Source: Acidobacteriaceae bacterium KBS 89 (lineage in GTDB: Bacteria; Acidobacteriota; Terriglobia; Terriglobales; Acidobacteriaceae). From it: a stretch of DNA of 64,000 nucleotides. Below are positions 34,388 to 44,061 of this stretch, one piece after another; the stretch's first letter is position 1, and each line of letters begins with the position of its first letter. The stretch spans positions 248,001-312,000 of the forward strand of contig KB906759.1 in the NCBI GenBank assembly GCA_000381605.1, in the 5' to 3' direction. The notes under the pieces are model-generated. The model saw only the letters and a list, made by a program, of their open reading frames with translations, was not told where the DNA came from and ran no database searches. A program made the translations under genes and the position numbers.

Positions 34388-35395
34388 ATGAAGGTGTGGA
34401 GCATGGCGCTCGTTTCCCTATTGCTGGAAGGCATGTTTTTCTCATTGCCGTTGTACGCTGCGACACCGACGGCCCCGAGCCCTCCAGGCAAGCTGGTTGA
34501 CCTCGGCGGCCATCGACTGCATGTCAACTGCACGGGCAAGGGGGCTTTCACGGTTGTCGTCGAAGATGGTCTCGGCGACTTTTCCTTTGATTGGATTCTG
34601 GTCCAAACGAGAGTCGAGAGATTTGCGAGGATCTGCACGTACGATCGTGGCGGCTATGCGTGGAGCGATCCCGGTCCAAAGCCGCGAACACATGCTCAAC
34701 TCAATCTCGAGCTTCACGATGCATTGAACAAGCTCGGGGAGCGTCGTCCCCTGATCCTGGTTGGGCATTCGTTTGGCGGAAGTGTTGTCCGAAGCTATGC
34801 AGCAACGTACCCCTCTGAGGTTGCAGGCATGGTACTTGTCGATACGGTCCAGGAGGACCAGCGTATCCTGATGGGCCCGAAAAAAACTGGCCGCGTGCGT
34901 GACTCGGCAAAGGGAGTTCCGATCCCTGAGCCTCGGGAGAATTTGTTGCCCTCGGATACACCAAATCTGCCTGCGGGCACGAACCAGATTGGGGTCATCA
35001 AGCCGCCCTTCGATCGTTTGCCCAAGAGAGAACAAGAACTACAGCGATGGGCTGAACAGCTGCCTGAACTCAATGACGCGGAAGACAGTCAAAAAGAGTG
35101 GTCTGCCGAATACATGGAACATCTGCATACAACACCACAGGAGGGTTCGTTGGGCTCGAGGCCGCTCGTCGTTCTCACACGCGCGGAGGGTGGCTACGGC
35201 AACAACCTTGACGTTCCGGCAGCGGAGCTGGAAGCCGACCGAATTCGCCTGCAACTGCGTTTGACTCTCTTGTCGACTGACGGAAGAGAGGTCATCGTGC
35301 GGACCGGTCACAATATGCATCTGGAGGCCCCAGACGCCGTTGCCGAGGCCATCCAAGCCGTAATCCGGTCATGCAGCCGGGGCACAAAGAAGTGA
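34388..35395 (+). CDS. Secreted alpha/beta hydrolase
   Basis: About 335 residues with a signal peptide (WSMALVSLLLEGMFFSLPLYA). Alpha/beta-hydrolase features are present: GGHRLHVNCTGKG, CTYDRGGYAWSDPGP, the nucleophile elbow ILVGHSFGGSVVRSYA with Ser near residue 131, and a late TGHNMHLEAPDAV, which supplies the catalytic His. The substrate cannot be told. GGAGGAGG lies 4 nt before the ATG at 34388. It follows the secretin-like gene by 145 nt and is likely separate. The structured RNA candidate lies about 200 nt past its stop. Confidence 0.8.
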   Translation: MKVWSMALVSLLLEGMFFSLPLYAATPTAPSPPGKLVDLGGHRLHVNCTGKGAFTVVVEDGLGDFSFDWILVQTRVERFARICTYDRGGYAWSDPGPKPRTHAQLNLELHDALNKLGERRPLILVGHSFGGSVVRSYAATYPSEVAGMVLVDTVQEDQRILMGPKKTGRVRDSAKGVPIPEPRENLLPSDTPNLPAGTNQIGVIKPPFDRLPKREQELQRWAEQLPELNDAEDSQKEWSAEYMEHLHTTPQEGSLGSRPLVVLTRAEGGYGNNLDVPAAELEADRIRLQLRLTLLSTDGREVIVRTGHNMHLEAPDAVAEAIQAVIRSCSRGTKK

Positions 35396-35597
35396 TTTCG
35401 AAGCCACTCATTGCCAAAGCGGGGCTCTCTTGGCCCTTTGCCTTATTGTTGACGGGAGATGAATTACGGTCGATTTTTTGAGCTGCCTAATTTGTCTGAA
35501 AAGCCGGGTTATCAGTAGTTAGGTCTTAGGTTTGGAAGCCGGGAACGATCTACAAATGCCGCTTGACGCCGACTCGCTTTGACGTTACCTTTAACGA

Positions 35598-35710
35598 ATG
35601 GCAAGACTCCCTTCGGGTTGAGTCAGTCATAACGAAGTCCACCCACTTCGTTGCTTTACCGGAATACCCACGCAACAGCCCCCACCGCGCTGCGTGGGTT
35701 TCCTCTTTTA
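35598..35710 (+). ncRNA. Candidate structured small RNA with terminal terminator
   Basis: In a 437-bp gap, three stem-loops follow each other: GACTC-CC-TTCG-GG-TT-GAGTC (35605-35624, UUCG loop), AACGAAGT/ACTTCGTT (35631-35652, 8 bp perfect) and CCCACGCA/TGCGTGGG (35667-35698) followed by TTTCCTCTTTT. A possible promoter, TTGACG-N17-TACCTT, ends 7 nt before the proposed start. No good reading frame runs through it. I do not recognise the family. It may be a trans-acting RNA, or the last hairpin may simply terminate the hydrolase transcript. The left part of the gap (35396-35560) shows nothing else I can name. Confidence 0.4.
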
Positions 35711-35832
35711 AGCGACCTTTTTCAATTATTCAGGTCCAAAAACCTCGTGGGGCGTCTCTGCGAAGTACACGGGTGTCCCGAGTAGATGTTCTTGTGCGTC
35801 GTGGAAGCCGACGATCGCGACGAGGGTGCGTC

Positions 35833-37428
35833 TCACGGCGCTAAATCGAGAGAGGGCAGGTCTGTTCTTGCCCATACCTCGTCGCCGGTGGAAAAGACTT
35901 TGACGCGGCGATAGTGTTGATTGACGTAGGCTTGGAACGGCTGCAGGTGCTTGTCGGTGTAACCCCACGTCCCTGCAAGATACGAATAAGGCCGGAGCAG
36001 GAGGAGCGGTATGTGGTTCTCTTCAATGGCTGCGATGGAGGCCGCGATGTGCTCCGGACGATCGTATTCGTAAGGGACCGGAGCGGAGATGGGTGCGGGC
36101 GTCTGAAGCCATAGCGGAAGAGAGATGGGGGTAATGCCAAAGTACATCTGGCCGGGATGAGTGTTCTCGGCCATCCAACGATAGATCTCGTAACGATTGG
36201 GATCGGGGATTCCGGTTCTACCTGCGGGAAGATCGAGATAGTACCAGTATCTTGTCTGGTTTCGAATTGGCAAATACAAGGCGATCGCGAAAGACGCGGC
36301 GGCCAGCACTACTGCGACGGACCTGCCTGGTTTCCCGGCACGTTTGAGGAGCCACGCGAGCAGCACCATGGTTGGCAGGCTCGCGCTTGAGACCCTCATT
36401 ACGGATGGGCACGGCGCGACCGCGAGAAACATGGCGAGGCCGGTGATCGCGAGAAGCAGAAGCTCGTTCCATGGTTCGTTGGGCTCTGATCGGCGCCTTC
36501 GATGCATCGCGCGTAGAAAGATGAGATACACGAGCGAGACCGTCGCATAGACGAACGGGATACAAATCCAACGGGCGAAGCCTGTTTGATTGGCGAAGCC
36601 CTCAAATAGTACGCGCCAGGTTTGGTTCGGCATTGTCGGGTAGTACTTGAAGGGAAACACCACGACCCACTTGATCCATACCCTTGCTCCTAGCGCTTCC
36701 ATGTATCGGCCGTTGATCGCGAGGAAGGTGAGGAGCGCTGCGGCGCAAAGTAAGAGACATCTTCGCCAGCGGGCGGCCGTTTTTTCTCTCGCGTGCGCGG
36801 GCTGACAGATCAGGTAGACCAGAAAGCCGGCTGTGACAGCCGCTCCCCTGCTCTGCGTGAAGCTTGCGGCGATGCCGCAGAGTGCTCCTGCGATCGCGAC
36901 GTGATGGAGCTCGAGTCCCTCGAAGAGCACAAGCATAGCGGCCATGGCGAGAATGGCGCTGAACCAATGATGAGTCGCGTCCATTCCTCCGAACAAGACG
37001 AAGCCCATTGTCAGGGCAGCAGGTACCGCGACATAGGCGCCGCGTAGCACCTTCACTGCAGCGAGCATCATCAGCAACGTTGCGATCGAGGCGAGGCACA
37101 CCATTGTCAGGTTCGGGATCCAAAGCCGCAAACCGAATAATCGAAACAGAAACGCGTAGAACAGATCGGTTCCTGGCGTCACGAATTGGAAGTAGTCGCG
37201 GTAGGGCATCTGTCCGGCGACAATTCTGGCTCCGTTGGTCGCAAACAAGGTCTGATCGGCCCAGGAGATAACCGGGATATTCGGCAGAATAAAGTCGCGG
37301 AGATAACAGGTGACGAACGTGAGAAAAACGGAGATCGCGACGATCCGGCGGGCACTCGTCGCAACCACGGAGGTGCTCCGGGACGGAGAGGCAGGAGAGA
37401 CGACGATCGATGGAGTCTGTTGCCACAT
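35833..37428 (-). CDS. Membrane glycosyltransferase-like protein (GT39/ArnT type)
   Basis: About 531 residues with about eleven hydrophobic segments and a periplasmic C-terminal region (about 410-531) containing YRWMAENTHPGQMYFG and PLWLQTPAPI. The first loop after TM1 contains VISWADQTLFATNGARIVAG then QMPYRDYFQFVTPGTDLFYA, the acidic-residue plus DYF pattern of GT39/PMT-type transferases that use polyprenyl-phosphate sugars. Acceptor unknown. The ATG at 37428 is preferred over a TTG at 37494. No partner genes lie nearby, and it is divergent from the MFS exporter gene. Confidence 0.7.
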   Translation of the reverse strand: MWQQTPSIVVSPASPSRSTSVVATSARRIVAISVFLTFVTCYLRDFILPNIPVISWADQTLFATNGARIVAGQMPYRDYFQFVTPGTDLFYAFLFRLFGLRLWIPNLTMVCLASIATLLMMLAAVKVLRGAYVAVPAALTMGFVLFGGMDATHHWFSAILAMAAMLVLFEGLELHHVAIAGALCGIAASFTQSRGAAVTAGFLVYLICQPAHAREKTAARWRRCLLLCAAALLTFLAINGRYMEALGARVWIKWVVVFPFKYYPTMPNQTWRVLFEGFANQTGFARWICIPFVYATVSLVYLIFLRAMHRRRRSEPNEPWNELLLLAITGLAMFLAVAPCPSVMRVSSASLPTMVLLAWLLKRAGKPGRSVAVVLAAASFAIALYLPIRNQTRYWYYLDLPAGRTGIPDPNRYEIYRWMAENTHPGQMYFGITPISLPLWLQTPAPISAPVPYEYDRPEHIAASIAAIEENHIPLLLLRPYSYLAGTWGYTDKHLQPFQAYVNQHYRRVKVFSTGDEVWARTDLPSLDLAP

Positions 37429-37565
37429 AAGTTGGAGGGAGCCTTCGCAAGAGAGTCTAACGTGCGGGCGGACTGGCTGGAGTTCGCCAATCAAACGGTG
37501 ACAAATAAATGACGTCTCTCAGACAATTCCGCCTCTAGCCGCGACACCGTAAACTACAAGTATCG

Positions 37566-39260
37566 ATGCCGCTCGAAACTCCAAACTCCGGCCCCCTGGT
37601 CGCGGTCGCTCCCAACCCCAGTGGTTTCGACCCACTGAAGATTCCTCTCTTTCGTGACCGCTGGATCGCGAGCACGATCTCCTCGATCGGCACATGGATG
37701 CAGGACACGGCCGGTACCTGGTTGATGACGTCGCTGACGGCGTCTCCTCTGCTGATCGCGCTGATGCAGACTGCGGCGTCACTCCCGGTGCTGCTGCTTG
37801 GCCTGCTTGCTGGGGCAACCGCCGACATCTTCGATCGTCGCAAGCTGCTGATCTTCTGGCAGGCGTGGATGCTTGGCTCGGTTGGCATCCTCGCCATACT
37901 CACGTTCGTGGGCTATGTGTCTCCGTGGGCGTTGCTCGCGTTCACTTTTCTGTTGAACATTGGCTCTGCGATGAACAATCCGGCCTGGCAGGCCATCGTT
38001 CCTGAGCTGGTGCCGCGTGAACTTATTCCCGATTCAGTGTCGCTGAACGCTGCCAGCAACAATCTTGCCCGCGCTGTGGGTCCCGCATTGGGGGGGCTGA
38101 TGGTTGCAGGCTTCCAGCGTGTTCACACGGGCGCGGGTTCTGTGTTCGCGCTTAATGCCCTTTCTTTTGGGGGCGTCATCTGGGTGCTTATCAATTGGAA
38201 GCGAGTGCCGCTTTTCAAATCGGCGCTTCCCTCGGAGCGAATCGCGGGCTCCATTCGTTCGGGTCTTCGTTACGTTCGTTATGCGCCGGATCTGCAGGCT
38301 TCGCTTGTCCGTGCGTTCGTCTTTACATTTTTTATCTCTGCGATCTGGTCGCTGCTGGCCGTTGTTGCCCGCCGCGATCTCAAACAGGGCCCACTCGGCT
38401 ATGGCATTTTGAACGGCTCTCTTGGGGTAGGTGCTGTGCTTGGTGCGACTGTGCTGCATCGCGTGCGCCAGCGCTTCTCGGCCGACCAGATTCTTGCCGC
38501 CGCAACCCTGTACAACGTGGGCGTGCTGTTGGTTCTTGCGTTTGTACGCAGTCCTGCGATCATTATTGCGACGCTTGTTTTTTCGGGGTTTGCATGGACG
38601 AGCACCATGTCCACGATCAACGTCTCGGTCCAGCTTGCTGTTCCTGCGTGGGTGCAGGCTCGAGCACTTGGCACATACATGATGACGTTCCAGGGTGGCA
38701 TGGCGCTCGGTGCGATCCTCTGGGGCACTATCGCCGAACGCACCTCAACCCCTATCGCGCTCGCTACTGCCGCCGGCGGCCTGTTGATCACCTTCCCGTT
38801 TGCGCGGCGCTTTCGTATTCTGCACGGCCCTGTTCCTGACCACACTCCTCACCAGTCAAAGTGGCGTGCGCCGCAGCTCGCCCCCGATACGGAACCTACG
38901 GACGGGCCGGTGCGAATCTCGGTTAAGTACCGCATCCCTGCGGAAAATTATGCGGAGTTCACACATGCTATCCATCAGCTGCGTGGGGTACGACTCCGCG
39001 ATGGAGCAATACGGTGGGGAATCTATCGCGACGCTATCGATCCCGAGCATCTGAATGAGACCTTCATCATGGAGTCATGGCTTGACTTTCTACGCTCGCG
39101 TGAGCGCATTACTGCTGCCGACGAGCTGATTCGCGCCAAGGTTCGCGCGCTTCATCAGCACGACGATCCACCCAAGACGACGTATCAGATCTACGCGCGA
39201 GAGATCGCCAATCCTGTGCCTTCGCATGTCCCACGCGAAGCCGACGGGTCGTCGAAGTAG
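37566..39260 (+). CDS. MFS exporter (DHA3/EntS-like) with C-terminal ABM-like domain
   Basis: 564 residues. Twelve membrane helices span about 35-430, with the family markers SSIGTWMQDTAGTWLMTSLT, GATADIFDRRKLLIFWQ and LNAASNNLARAVGPALGGLM. A soluble tail of about 110 residues follows, with VRISVKYRIPAENYAEFTHA, WGIYRDAIDPEHLNETFIME and SWLDFLRSRERIT, which looks like an antibiotic-biosynthesis-monooxygenase-like ferredoxin fold. Relatives with this fused tail are common in soil bacteria and are thought to export siderophores or drugs. Substrate unknown. Confidence 0.85.
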   Translation: MPLETPNSGPLVAVAPNPSGFDPLKIPLFRDRWIASTISSIGTWMQDTAGTWLMTSLTASPLLIALMQTAASLPVLLLGLLAGATADIFDRRKLLIFWQAWMLGSVGILAILTFVGYVSPWALLAFTFLLNIGSAMNNPAWQAIVPELVPRELIPDSVSLNAASNNLARAVGPALGGLMVAGFQRVHTGAGSVFALNALSFGGVIWVLINWKRVPLFKSALPSERIAGSIRSGLRYVRYAPDLQASLVRAFVFTFFISAIWSLLAVVARRDLKQGPLGYGILNGSLGVGAVLGATVLHRVRQRFSADQILAAATLYNVGVLLVLAFVRSPAIIIATLVFSGFAWTSTMSTINVSVQLAVPAWVQARALGTYMMTFQGGMALGAILWGTIAERTSTPIALATAAGGLLITFPFARRFRILHGPVPDHTPHQSKWRAPQLAPDTEPTDGPVRISVKYRIPAENYAEFTHAIHQLRGVRLRDGAIRWGIYRDAIDPEHLNETFIMESWLDFLRSRERITAADELIRAKVRALHQHDDPPKTTYQIYAREIANPVPSHVPREADGSSK

Positions 39261-39290
39261 TCAGTTGCGTGCCCAGAGCTAATCCGGGAA

Positions 39291-41783
39291 CTAATCCGCG
39301 GAGCCCAGGGCGAGATCGATAAGAGTCTTCTCTTCGATTTCGTGGGCCTTCGCAGAACCGGTCGCCGGTGAGGCACTTTCGTGGCGCTTCACGCTTAGCA
39401 CTGCGCGATCGCCTGCGAGTCGGCGGAGCAACGGCATGGCATAGAAGAAGGCGCCCATGTTCGCCGGCTCCTCCTGTACCCAAACGATCTCCTGAGCATC
39501 GGGATGCTGGTCGAGCGCTGCCTGGAGCTCGGCTTCGGGCCAGGGGTAGAGTTGCTCGATGAAGATGATGCCGACAGACATGTCTTTGCGCTTCGCGCGT
39601 TCGACGCGAAGATTGTGGCCGATCTTTCCAGTGCATACGAGGAGGCGACGAGGATTTTTTACGTCGTTGTCGGGCAGGACGTTCTCAAAGGCGGGCTTGC
39701 CGAGTTCGGCGACGGTGGAGGTGGCGTCGGGATGCCGCAACATGCTCTTGGGGGTGAAGACGACCAATGGCTTACGCCATGAGCGGAGGGCCTGTCGGCG
39801 GAGGAGGTGGAAGTATTGCGATGCGTTGGAGGGCTGGGCGATGACCATGTTGTCGCTGGCAGCGAGTTGGAGGAAGCGCTCCATGCGGGCTGAGGAGTGT
39901 TCGGGGCCCTGGCCGTCGTAGCCGTGGGGGAGCAACATGACGACACCGGAGAGCAGTCCCCACTTGGCCTCGCCGGCGGCGATGAACTGGTCGATGATGG
40001 TCTGCGCGCCGTTGACGAAGTCGCCGAATTGGGCCTCCCAGAGGACGAGCGATTCGGGGTAGTCGCGGGCATAACCGTATTCAAAGCCGAGAGCTGCTGC
40101 TTCGGAGAGCAGCGAGTTGTGAACCTCGAAGCGGGCCTGCGTTTCGGTCATGTGATCGAGCGGAGCGTAGCGGACCTCGGTTTGAGTGTCGACGAGGACA
40201 GAATGGCGCTGGTTGAAGGTGCCACGCTGCGAGTCCTGTCCGGCGAGGCGCACGTGGGTGCCTTTGGTGAGGAGTGACGCGTAGGCGAGAAGCTCGGCGA
40301 AGCCGTAGTCGAAGGGCCGTTTGCCTTCGGCCATCTCGAGACGCTGCTCATAGAGTTTCTGAACTTTGGGGTGGATGTGGAAGCCTGCGGGGTAGCTGGT
40401 GGCGAGGCGCGAGAGTTCGAGGACGCGGTCGGCGGAGATGCCGGTGGTGATCTGCTCGTCGGCGTCACTCAGTTCGCCGCCACGGTAGGGGTCCCAGTAC
40501 TCGGGGAGTTTCGAGAGGACTGGCTTCTGCTCGACTTTGGTCGCTGCCGTTTGATCGGCGAGGAAGCCTTCCTGAATGCTCTTGGCTTCAGCAACGGGAT
40601 CGACTCCGATCGCTTTGGCGTAGAGCTGGTAGAGGAATGGGCGCTCTTTGATGACGGCGTAGCGGCGTGGCTGCGTGACGGTCGGATCGTCGGCTTCGTT
40701 GTGACCGTAGCGGCGGTAGCCGATGAGATCGACAACGACGTCGGCGTGGAAGCGCTGACGATATTCGGATGCGATGACCGCGATGCGCATGGCGGTATCG
40801 GGATCTTCTCCGTTGACGTGAAAGATCGGAATCGGCAGACGTTTGGCGAGGTCAGTGGCGAAGCGCGTGGAGTTCGACTCCTCCGGGTTTGCGGTGAAGC
40901 CGAGGAGGTTATTGGTGATGATGTGCATGGTGCCGCCGATGCTGTAGCCGGCGAGCGAAGACATGTTGAGCGATTCGGCAGTGATGCCCTGGCCTGCGAA
41001 GGCCGCATCACCGTGAAGGATGATGGGGAGGACGCGCTGCTTGCCTTGCTTGCCTATGCGGATTTGGTAGGCGCGCGCGCGACCCATCACTACGGGATTG
41101 ACCGCTTCGAGATGGCTGGGGTTGGAGGCGAGATGAAGCGCCATGACTTCACCGGTGGGCGAGGTGTATTCGCCGGTGGCTCCCATGTGGTACTTCACGT
41201 CGCCGCCACCGAGGGTGCTGCGTGGATCGACGTCTTCAAATTTGGCGAAGATCTCTGCCGGGGAGCGACCGATGGTGTTGGTCATGACGTTGAGACGTCC
41301 GCGATGCGCCATGGCGATGATCGAGCGAGTTACACCCGCTGCTGAGGTCGTCGCGAAGACCTGGTCGAGAAATGGGATGAGGACGGTGAGGCCTTCGAGC
41401 GAGAAGCGCTTGGTGCCGAGGTAGCGCTGCTGGATGACCTGCTCGAAGAGGTCGGCACGGATGAGTTGGGTGAGGACGTGGTGCTGGTCAGGCTTCGGCG
41501 CGGGGCGCTCGATTTGTTCCTGAAGCCACTGGCGCTGCTCGAGGCTGGGAATGTGCATGAACTCTACGGCGAAGTTTCCGCAGTAGTAGCGACGGGCCTC
41601 GGCGGCGATGTCGCCTTCGGGAACGTTGGTTACGGGAAAGGGTTCGGGAGGAAGGAATTGGCCTAGTGGATCGAGGGACGCCTGGAGGTATCCCCAGCGG
41701 CGAAAGATGTCGAAGATTTGTTCGCGTTCCTGCTGCACTCCCGCGGCGGTTGTTGCGGTAAGTGTCTCTGCCTTGCTGGCCAT
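39291..41783 (-). CDS. sucA: 2-oxoglutarate dehydrogenase E1 component
   Basis: 830 residues, somewhat shorter than the ~930 of the Escherichia protein. Markers: GTKRFSLEGLTVLIPFLDQV, AMAHRGRLNVMTN, KYHMGATGEY, HLASNPSHLEAVNPVVMGRA, the ThDP-binding ILHGDAAFAGQGITAE, RRYGHNEADDPTVTQP, and the C-terminal FLQLAASDNMVIAQPSNASQ. Late residues QEIVWVQEEPANMGAF contact the partner. It decarboxylates 2-oxoglutarate and acylates the E2 lipoyl group in the TCA cycle. No sucB or lpd is adjacent, so the complex genes are split. Confidence 0.94.
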   Translation of the reverse strand: MASKAETLTATTAAGVQQEREQIFDIFRRWGYLQASLDPLGQFLPPEPFPVTNVPEGDIAAEARRYYCGNFAVEFMHIPSLEQRQWLQEQIERPAPKPDQHHVLTQLIRADLFEQVIQQRYLGTKRFSLEGLTVLIPFLDQVFATTSAAGVTRSIIAMAHRGRLNVMTNTIGRSPAEIFAKFEDVDPRSTLGGGDVKYHMGATGEYTSPTGEVMALHLASNPSHLEAVNPVVMGRARAYQIRIGKQGKQRVLPIILHGDAAFAGQGITAESLNMSSLAGYSIGGTMHIITNNLLGFTANPEESNSTRFATDLAKRLPIPIFHVNGEDPDTAMRIAVIASEYRQRFHADVVVDLIGYRRYGHNEADDPTVTQPRRYAVIKERPFLYQLYAKAIGVDPVAEAKSIQEGFLADQTAATKVEQKPVLSKLPEYWDPYRGGELSDADEQITTGISADRVLELSRLATSYPAGFHIHPKVQKLYEQRLEMAEGKRPFDYGFAELLAYASLLTKGTHVRLAGQDSQRGTFNQRHSVLVDTQTEVRYAPLDHMTETQARFEVHNSLLSEAAALGFEYGYARDYPESLVLWEAQFGDFVNGAQTIIDQFIAAGEAKWGLLSGVVMLLPHGYDGQGPEHSSARMERFLQLAASDNMVIAQPSNASQYFHLLRRQALRSWRKPLVVFTPKSMLRHPDATSTVAELGKPAFENVLPDNDVKNPRRLLVCTGKIGHNLRVERAKRKDMSVGIIFIEQLYPWPEAELQAALDQHPDAQEIVWVQEEPANMGAFFYAMPLLRRLAGDRAVLSVKRHESASPATGSAKAHEIEEKTLIDLALGSAD

Positions 41784-41889
41784 TGCTTCCTCGCTTCAGG
41801 TCTTGATCTAGGCGCGAAATTGACTTTTCGCGGCTACTTCTATGCTAGACCTTTCGGCGGGATGGTGCACGTTTCAGGCTGGACCGCGA

Positions 41890-42138
41890 TCATTTGCCGG
41901 AGAGCGAATAAATCATCCAGACGATCGCGGCGAAAAAGATCGCGCCAAGAATTCGAACCAGTCTATAACCCTGCCTATTTGCGTATTTTCTTTCTGTCAT
42001 CGTTCCGCGGATTGCAAGCCACGACGGCAGACGAAACCATAGCTTCGGGGATATCAACATTACTGTCGCATTGAAGAAGACGTATGCGCCAATCAGAGAT
42101 GCAAAGGCGAGAAGGAGGAAGTGGCTCATGCAGGCCAT
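41890..42138 (-). CDS. Small membrane protein of unknown function
   Basis: About 82 residues with two hydrophobic helices, FLLLAFASLIGAYVFFNATVM (about 6-26) and VRILGAIFFAAIVWMIYSL (about 60-78), joined by a basic loop containing SWLAIRGTMTERKYANRQGY. I do not recognise it with certainty. AGGGGG 9 nt upstream supports the ATG at 42138, and another ATG lies at 42129. It lies between sucA and the altronate dehydratase gene on the same strand. Confidence 0.5.
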   Translation of the reverse strand: MACMSHFLLLAFASLIGAYVFFNATVMLISPKLWFRLPSWLAIRGTMTERKYANRQGYRLVRILGAIFFAAIVWMIYSLSGK

Positions 42139-42265
42139 GCTCTCATGCCCCCTACAGACCCACAAGATGAGGAGGCAGATTGGGTTGAAATCTTGCTCGA
42201 AGCGGCAAACGAGCCAAGAACGAACGGGAGCTTTCCTGCAAAAATTCCGGCTGTCGATACAGGAC

Positions 42266-43774
42266 TTACAGCGTGGCGCCCTGCAGCCAGGGTTGGAATT
42301 CTTCTTCGCCGAAGCCGTGGACTTCGCTGCGGGTGAGCTTGCCTGAGGCGATGGCGAGGATATCGTCGAAGATTCTTGCGCCGGCCTGCTCCACCGTTTC
42401 TTCTCCGTCGATGATGGTGCCGCAGTTGATGTCCATGTCGTCGGACATGCGGTTGTGGAGTGCGGTATTCGACGCGAGTTTGAGTGACGGGGTGGGTTTG
42501 CAGCCGAAGACGGAGCCTCGCCCTGTGGTGAAGCAGATGATGTTGGCTCCGCTGGCTACTTGACCGGTGGCAGAGACGGGATCGAAGCCGGGGGAGTCCA
42601 TGAAGACGAGGCCGGGGGTGTGGATGGGCTCGGCGTAGCGGTAGACCTCGTTGAGGTTGGTGGTGCCGCCTTTGGAGACGGCGCCGAGGGACTTTTCGAG
42701 GATGGTGGTGAGGCCACCGGTTTTGTTGCCGGGCTGTGGGTTGTTGTCGATGGAGCCTTTGTGGCGTGCGGTGTACTCCTCCCACCAGTGGATGCGTTCG
42801 ATGAGGCGTGCGGCGACTTCGGGGCGGGAGGAGCGGCGGGTCAGGAGATGTTCTGCACCGTAGATCTCGGGTGTTTCGGAGAGGATCGCGGTACCGCCGT
42901 TGCGGACGAGGATGTCAACGGCGGCTCCCAGAGCGGGGTTGGCGCTGATGCCGGAATAGGCATCGGAGCCGCCGCATTGGAGGCCAACAACGAGGTTCGC
43001 GGCGGAGACTGTAGTGCGGGTGACTCGATTTGCCTGCTCCAGCATCTCGAGGACGGTGGCGATGCCGTTTTTGATCGAGATGGCGGTGCCGCCCTCTTGC
43101 TGAATGGTGCTCGTACGCAGCGTATTGGCAGAGCCTGTGAGGGTGATCAGTGGTTCGATCTGGTTGGTTTCACAGCCTAAGCCGAGGAGTAAAACACCAG
43201 CGAAGTTGGGGTGGTTGGCGTATCCGACGAAGACGCGGCGGAGGAGGTCGGCGGGTTCGCCATGTTCTGCCATGCCGCAGCCGGTGCCGTGGGTGATCGC
43301 GACGACTCCGTCGACGTTTGGATAGGCGCTGAGGACTTCTGGAGTGAAGTGGGCGGCGATGCGGCGGGCGACGGTGGCGGAACAGTTGACGGTGGTGAGG
43401 ATGCCGACGTAGTTGCGAGTGGCGACACGACCATTTGGGCGGACGATGCCCTGGAAGGTTGCCGGGGTTTTGACGAGTTCGGTGACGCGCGATTCGGAGC
43501 CGATGGCGTAGTCGCGCTCGAAGTCACCAGTGACGAGGTTGTGGGTGTGGACGAGCTCGCCCATGGCGATCGGCTGAGTGGCGAAGCCAATGATCTGGTT
43601 GAACTTACGGACTGGCTCGCCGAGGGCGATCGGGCGTATCGCCAGCTTGTGGCCGGCGGAGATGTCGGAGAGCGCGGTGAGATGGAGGCCGTTGAGGGAT
43701 TGACCTGCTGCAACCGGCTTGAGGGCGACCACCACGTCGTCCGAGCTTCCGAGTTTGAGAGTGTGGTGACTCAA
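42266..43774 (-). CDS. uxaA: Altronate dehydratase family protein
   Basis: 502 residues, usual for UxaA/GarD-like dehydratases. An N-terminal SAF domain (about 8-95, with VALKPVAAGQSL and IRPIALGEPVRKFNQIIGFA) is followed by the dehydratase domain with VGILTTVNCSATVARRIA, THGTGCGMAEHG, LGLGCETNQIEP, VGLQCGGSDAYSGISANPAL and ITGRGSVFGCKPTP-like Cys sites typical of Fe-dependent members. It turns altronate (or a related hexarate) to a 2-keto-3-deoxy acid in uronate use. The start is TTG, since no ATG is in frame before a stop. A GntR-like operator lies upstream. Confidence 0.85.
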   Translation of the reverse strand: MSHHTLKLGSSDDVVVALKPVAAGQSLNGLHLTALSDISAGHKLAIRPIALGEPVRKFNQIIGFATQPIAMGELVHTHNLVTGDFERDYAIGSESRVTELVKTPATFQGIVRPNGRVATRNYVGILTTVNCSATVARRIAAHFTPEVLSAYPNVDGVVAITHGTGCGMAEHGEPADLLRRVFVGYANHPNFAGVLLLGLGCETNQIEPLITLTGSANTLRTSTIQQEGGTAISIKNGIATVLEMLEQANRVTRTTVSAANLVVGLQCGGSDAYSGISANPALGAAVDILVRNGGTAILSETPEIYGAEHLLTRRSSRPEVAARLIERIHWWEEYTARHKGSIDNNPQPGNKTGGLTTILEKSLGAVSKGGTTNLNEVYRYAEPIHTPGLVFMDSPGFDPVSATGQVASGANIICFTTGRGSVFGCKPTPSLKLASNTALHNRMSDDMDINCGTIIDGEETVEQAGARIFDDILAIASGKLTRSEVHGFGEEEFQPWLQGATL

Positions 43775-43826
43775 ACTGTTTTATTATCTCCGGTTATTCA
43801 TCGTCCGTAATGATTTGAAGCATTTA

Positions 43827-43839
43827 GTGGTACGACCAC
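43827..43839. promoter_or_regulatory. GntR/FadR-type palindromic operator
   Basis: GTGGT-ACG-ACCAC is a perfect 5+3+5 palindrome of the TGGTnnnACCA type bound by FadR-subfamily GntR regulators, including those of hexuronate genes. It lies 53 nt upstream of the altronate dehydratase start. No GntR gene is in the window. Confidence 0.55.
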
Positions 43840-44061
43840 ACTCTACTCCAAGTGGACAAGAAAAGGATAGTACTTCCCTCACCCTGGGGTATTTCGCGCA
43901 AAGTCTTCTATCTTATGGGGATAAGCTTGGACCTGTTCTGCAAGGTCTTCATTGTAGATGATTTGCTTTCGAGGTTTGCCGCAATTGAGTCTGTGAAACT
44001 CCGTCAGGCGTGTTTTTGAAGGAGCGACCTGTCAAGTAAGCATCGGTTGGGGTGGTGGACG

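Noticed and set aside
35563..35844. 93-residue frame across the intergenic hairpins
   Set aside because: It spans the proposed RNA and terminator and runs into the 3' end of the glycosyltransferase-like gene; no coding features.
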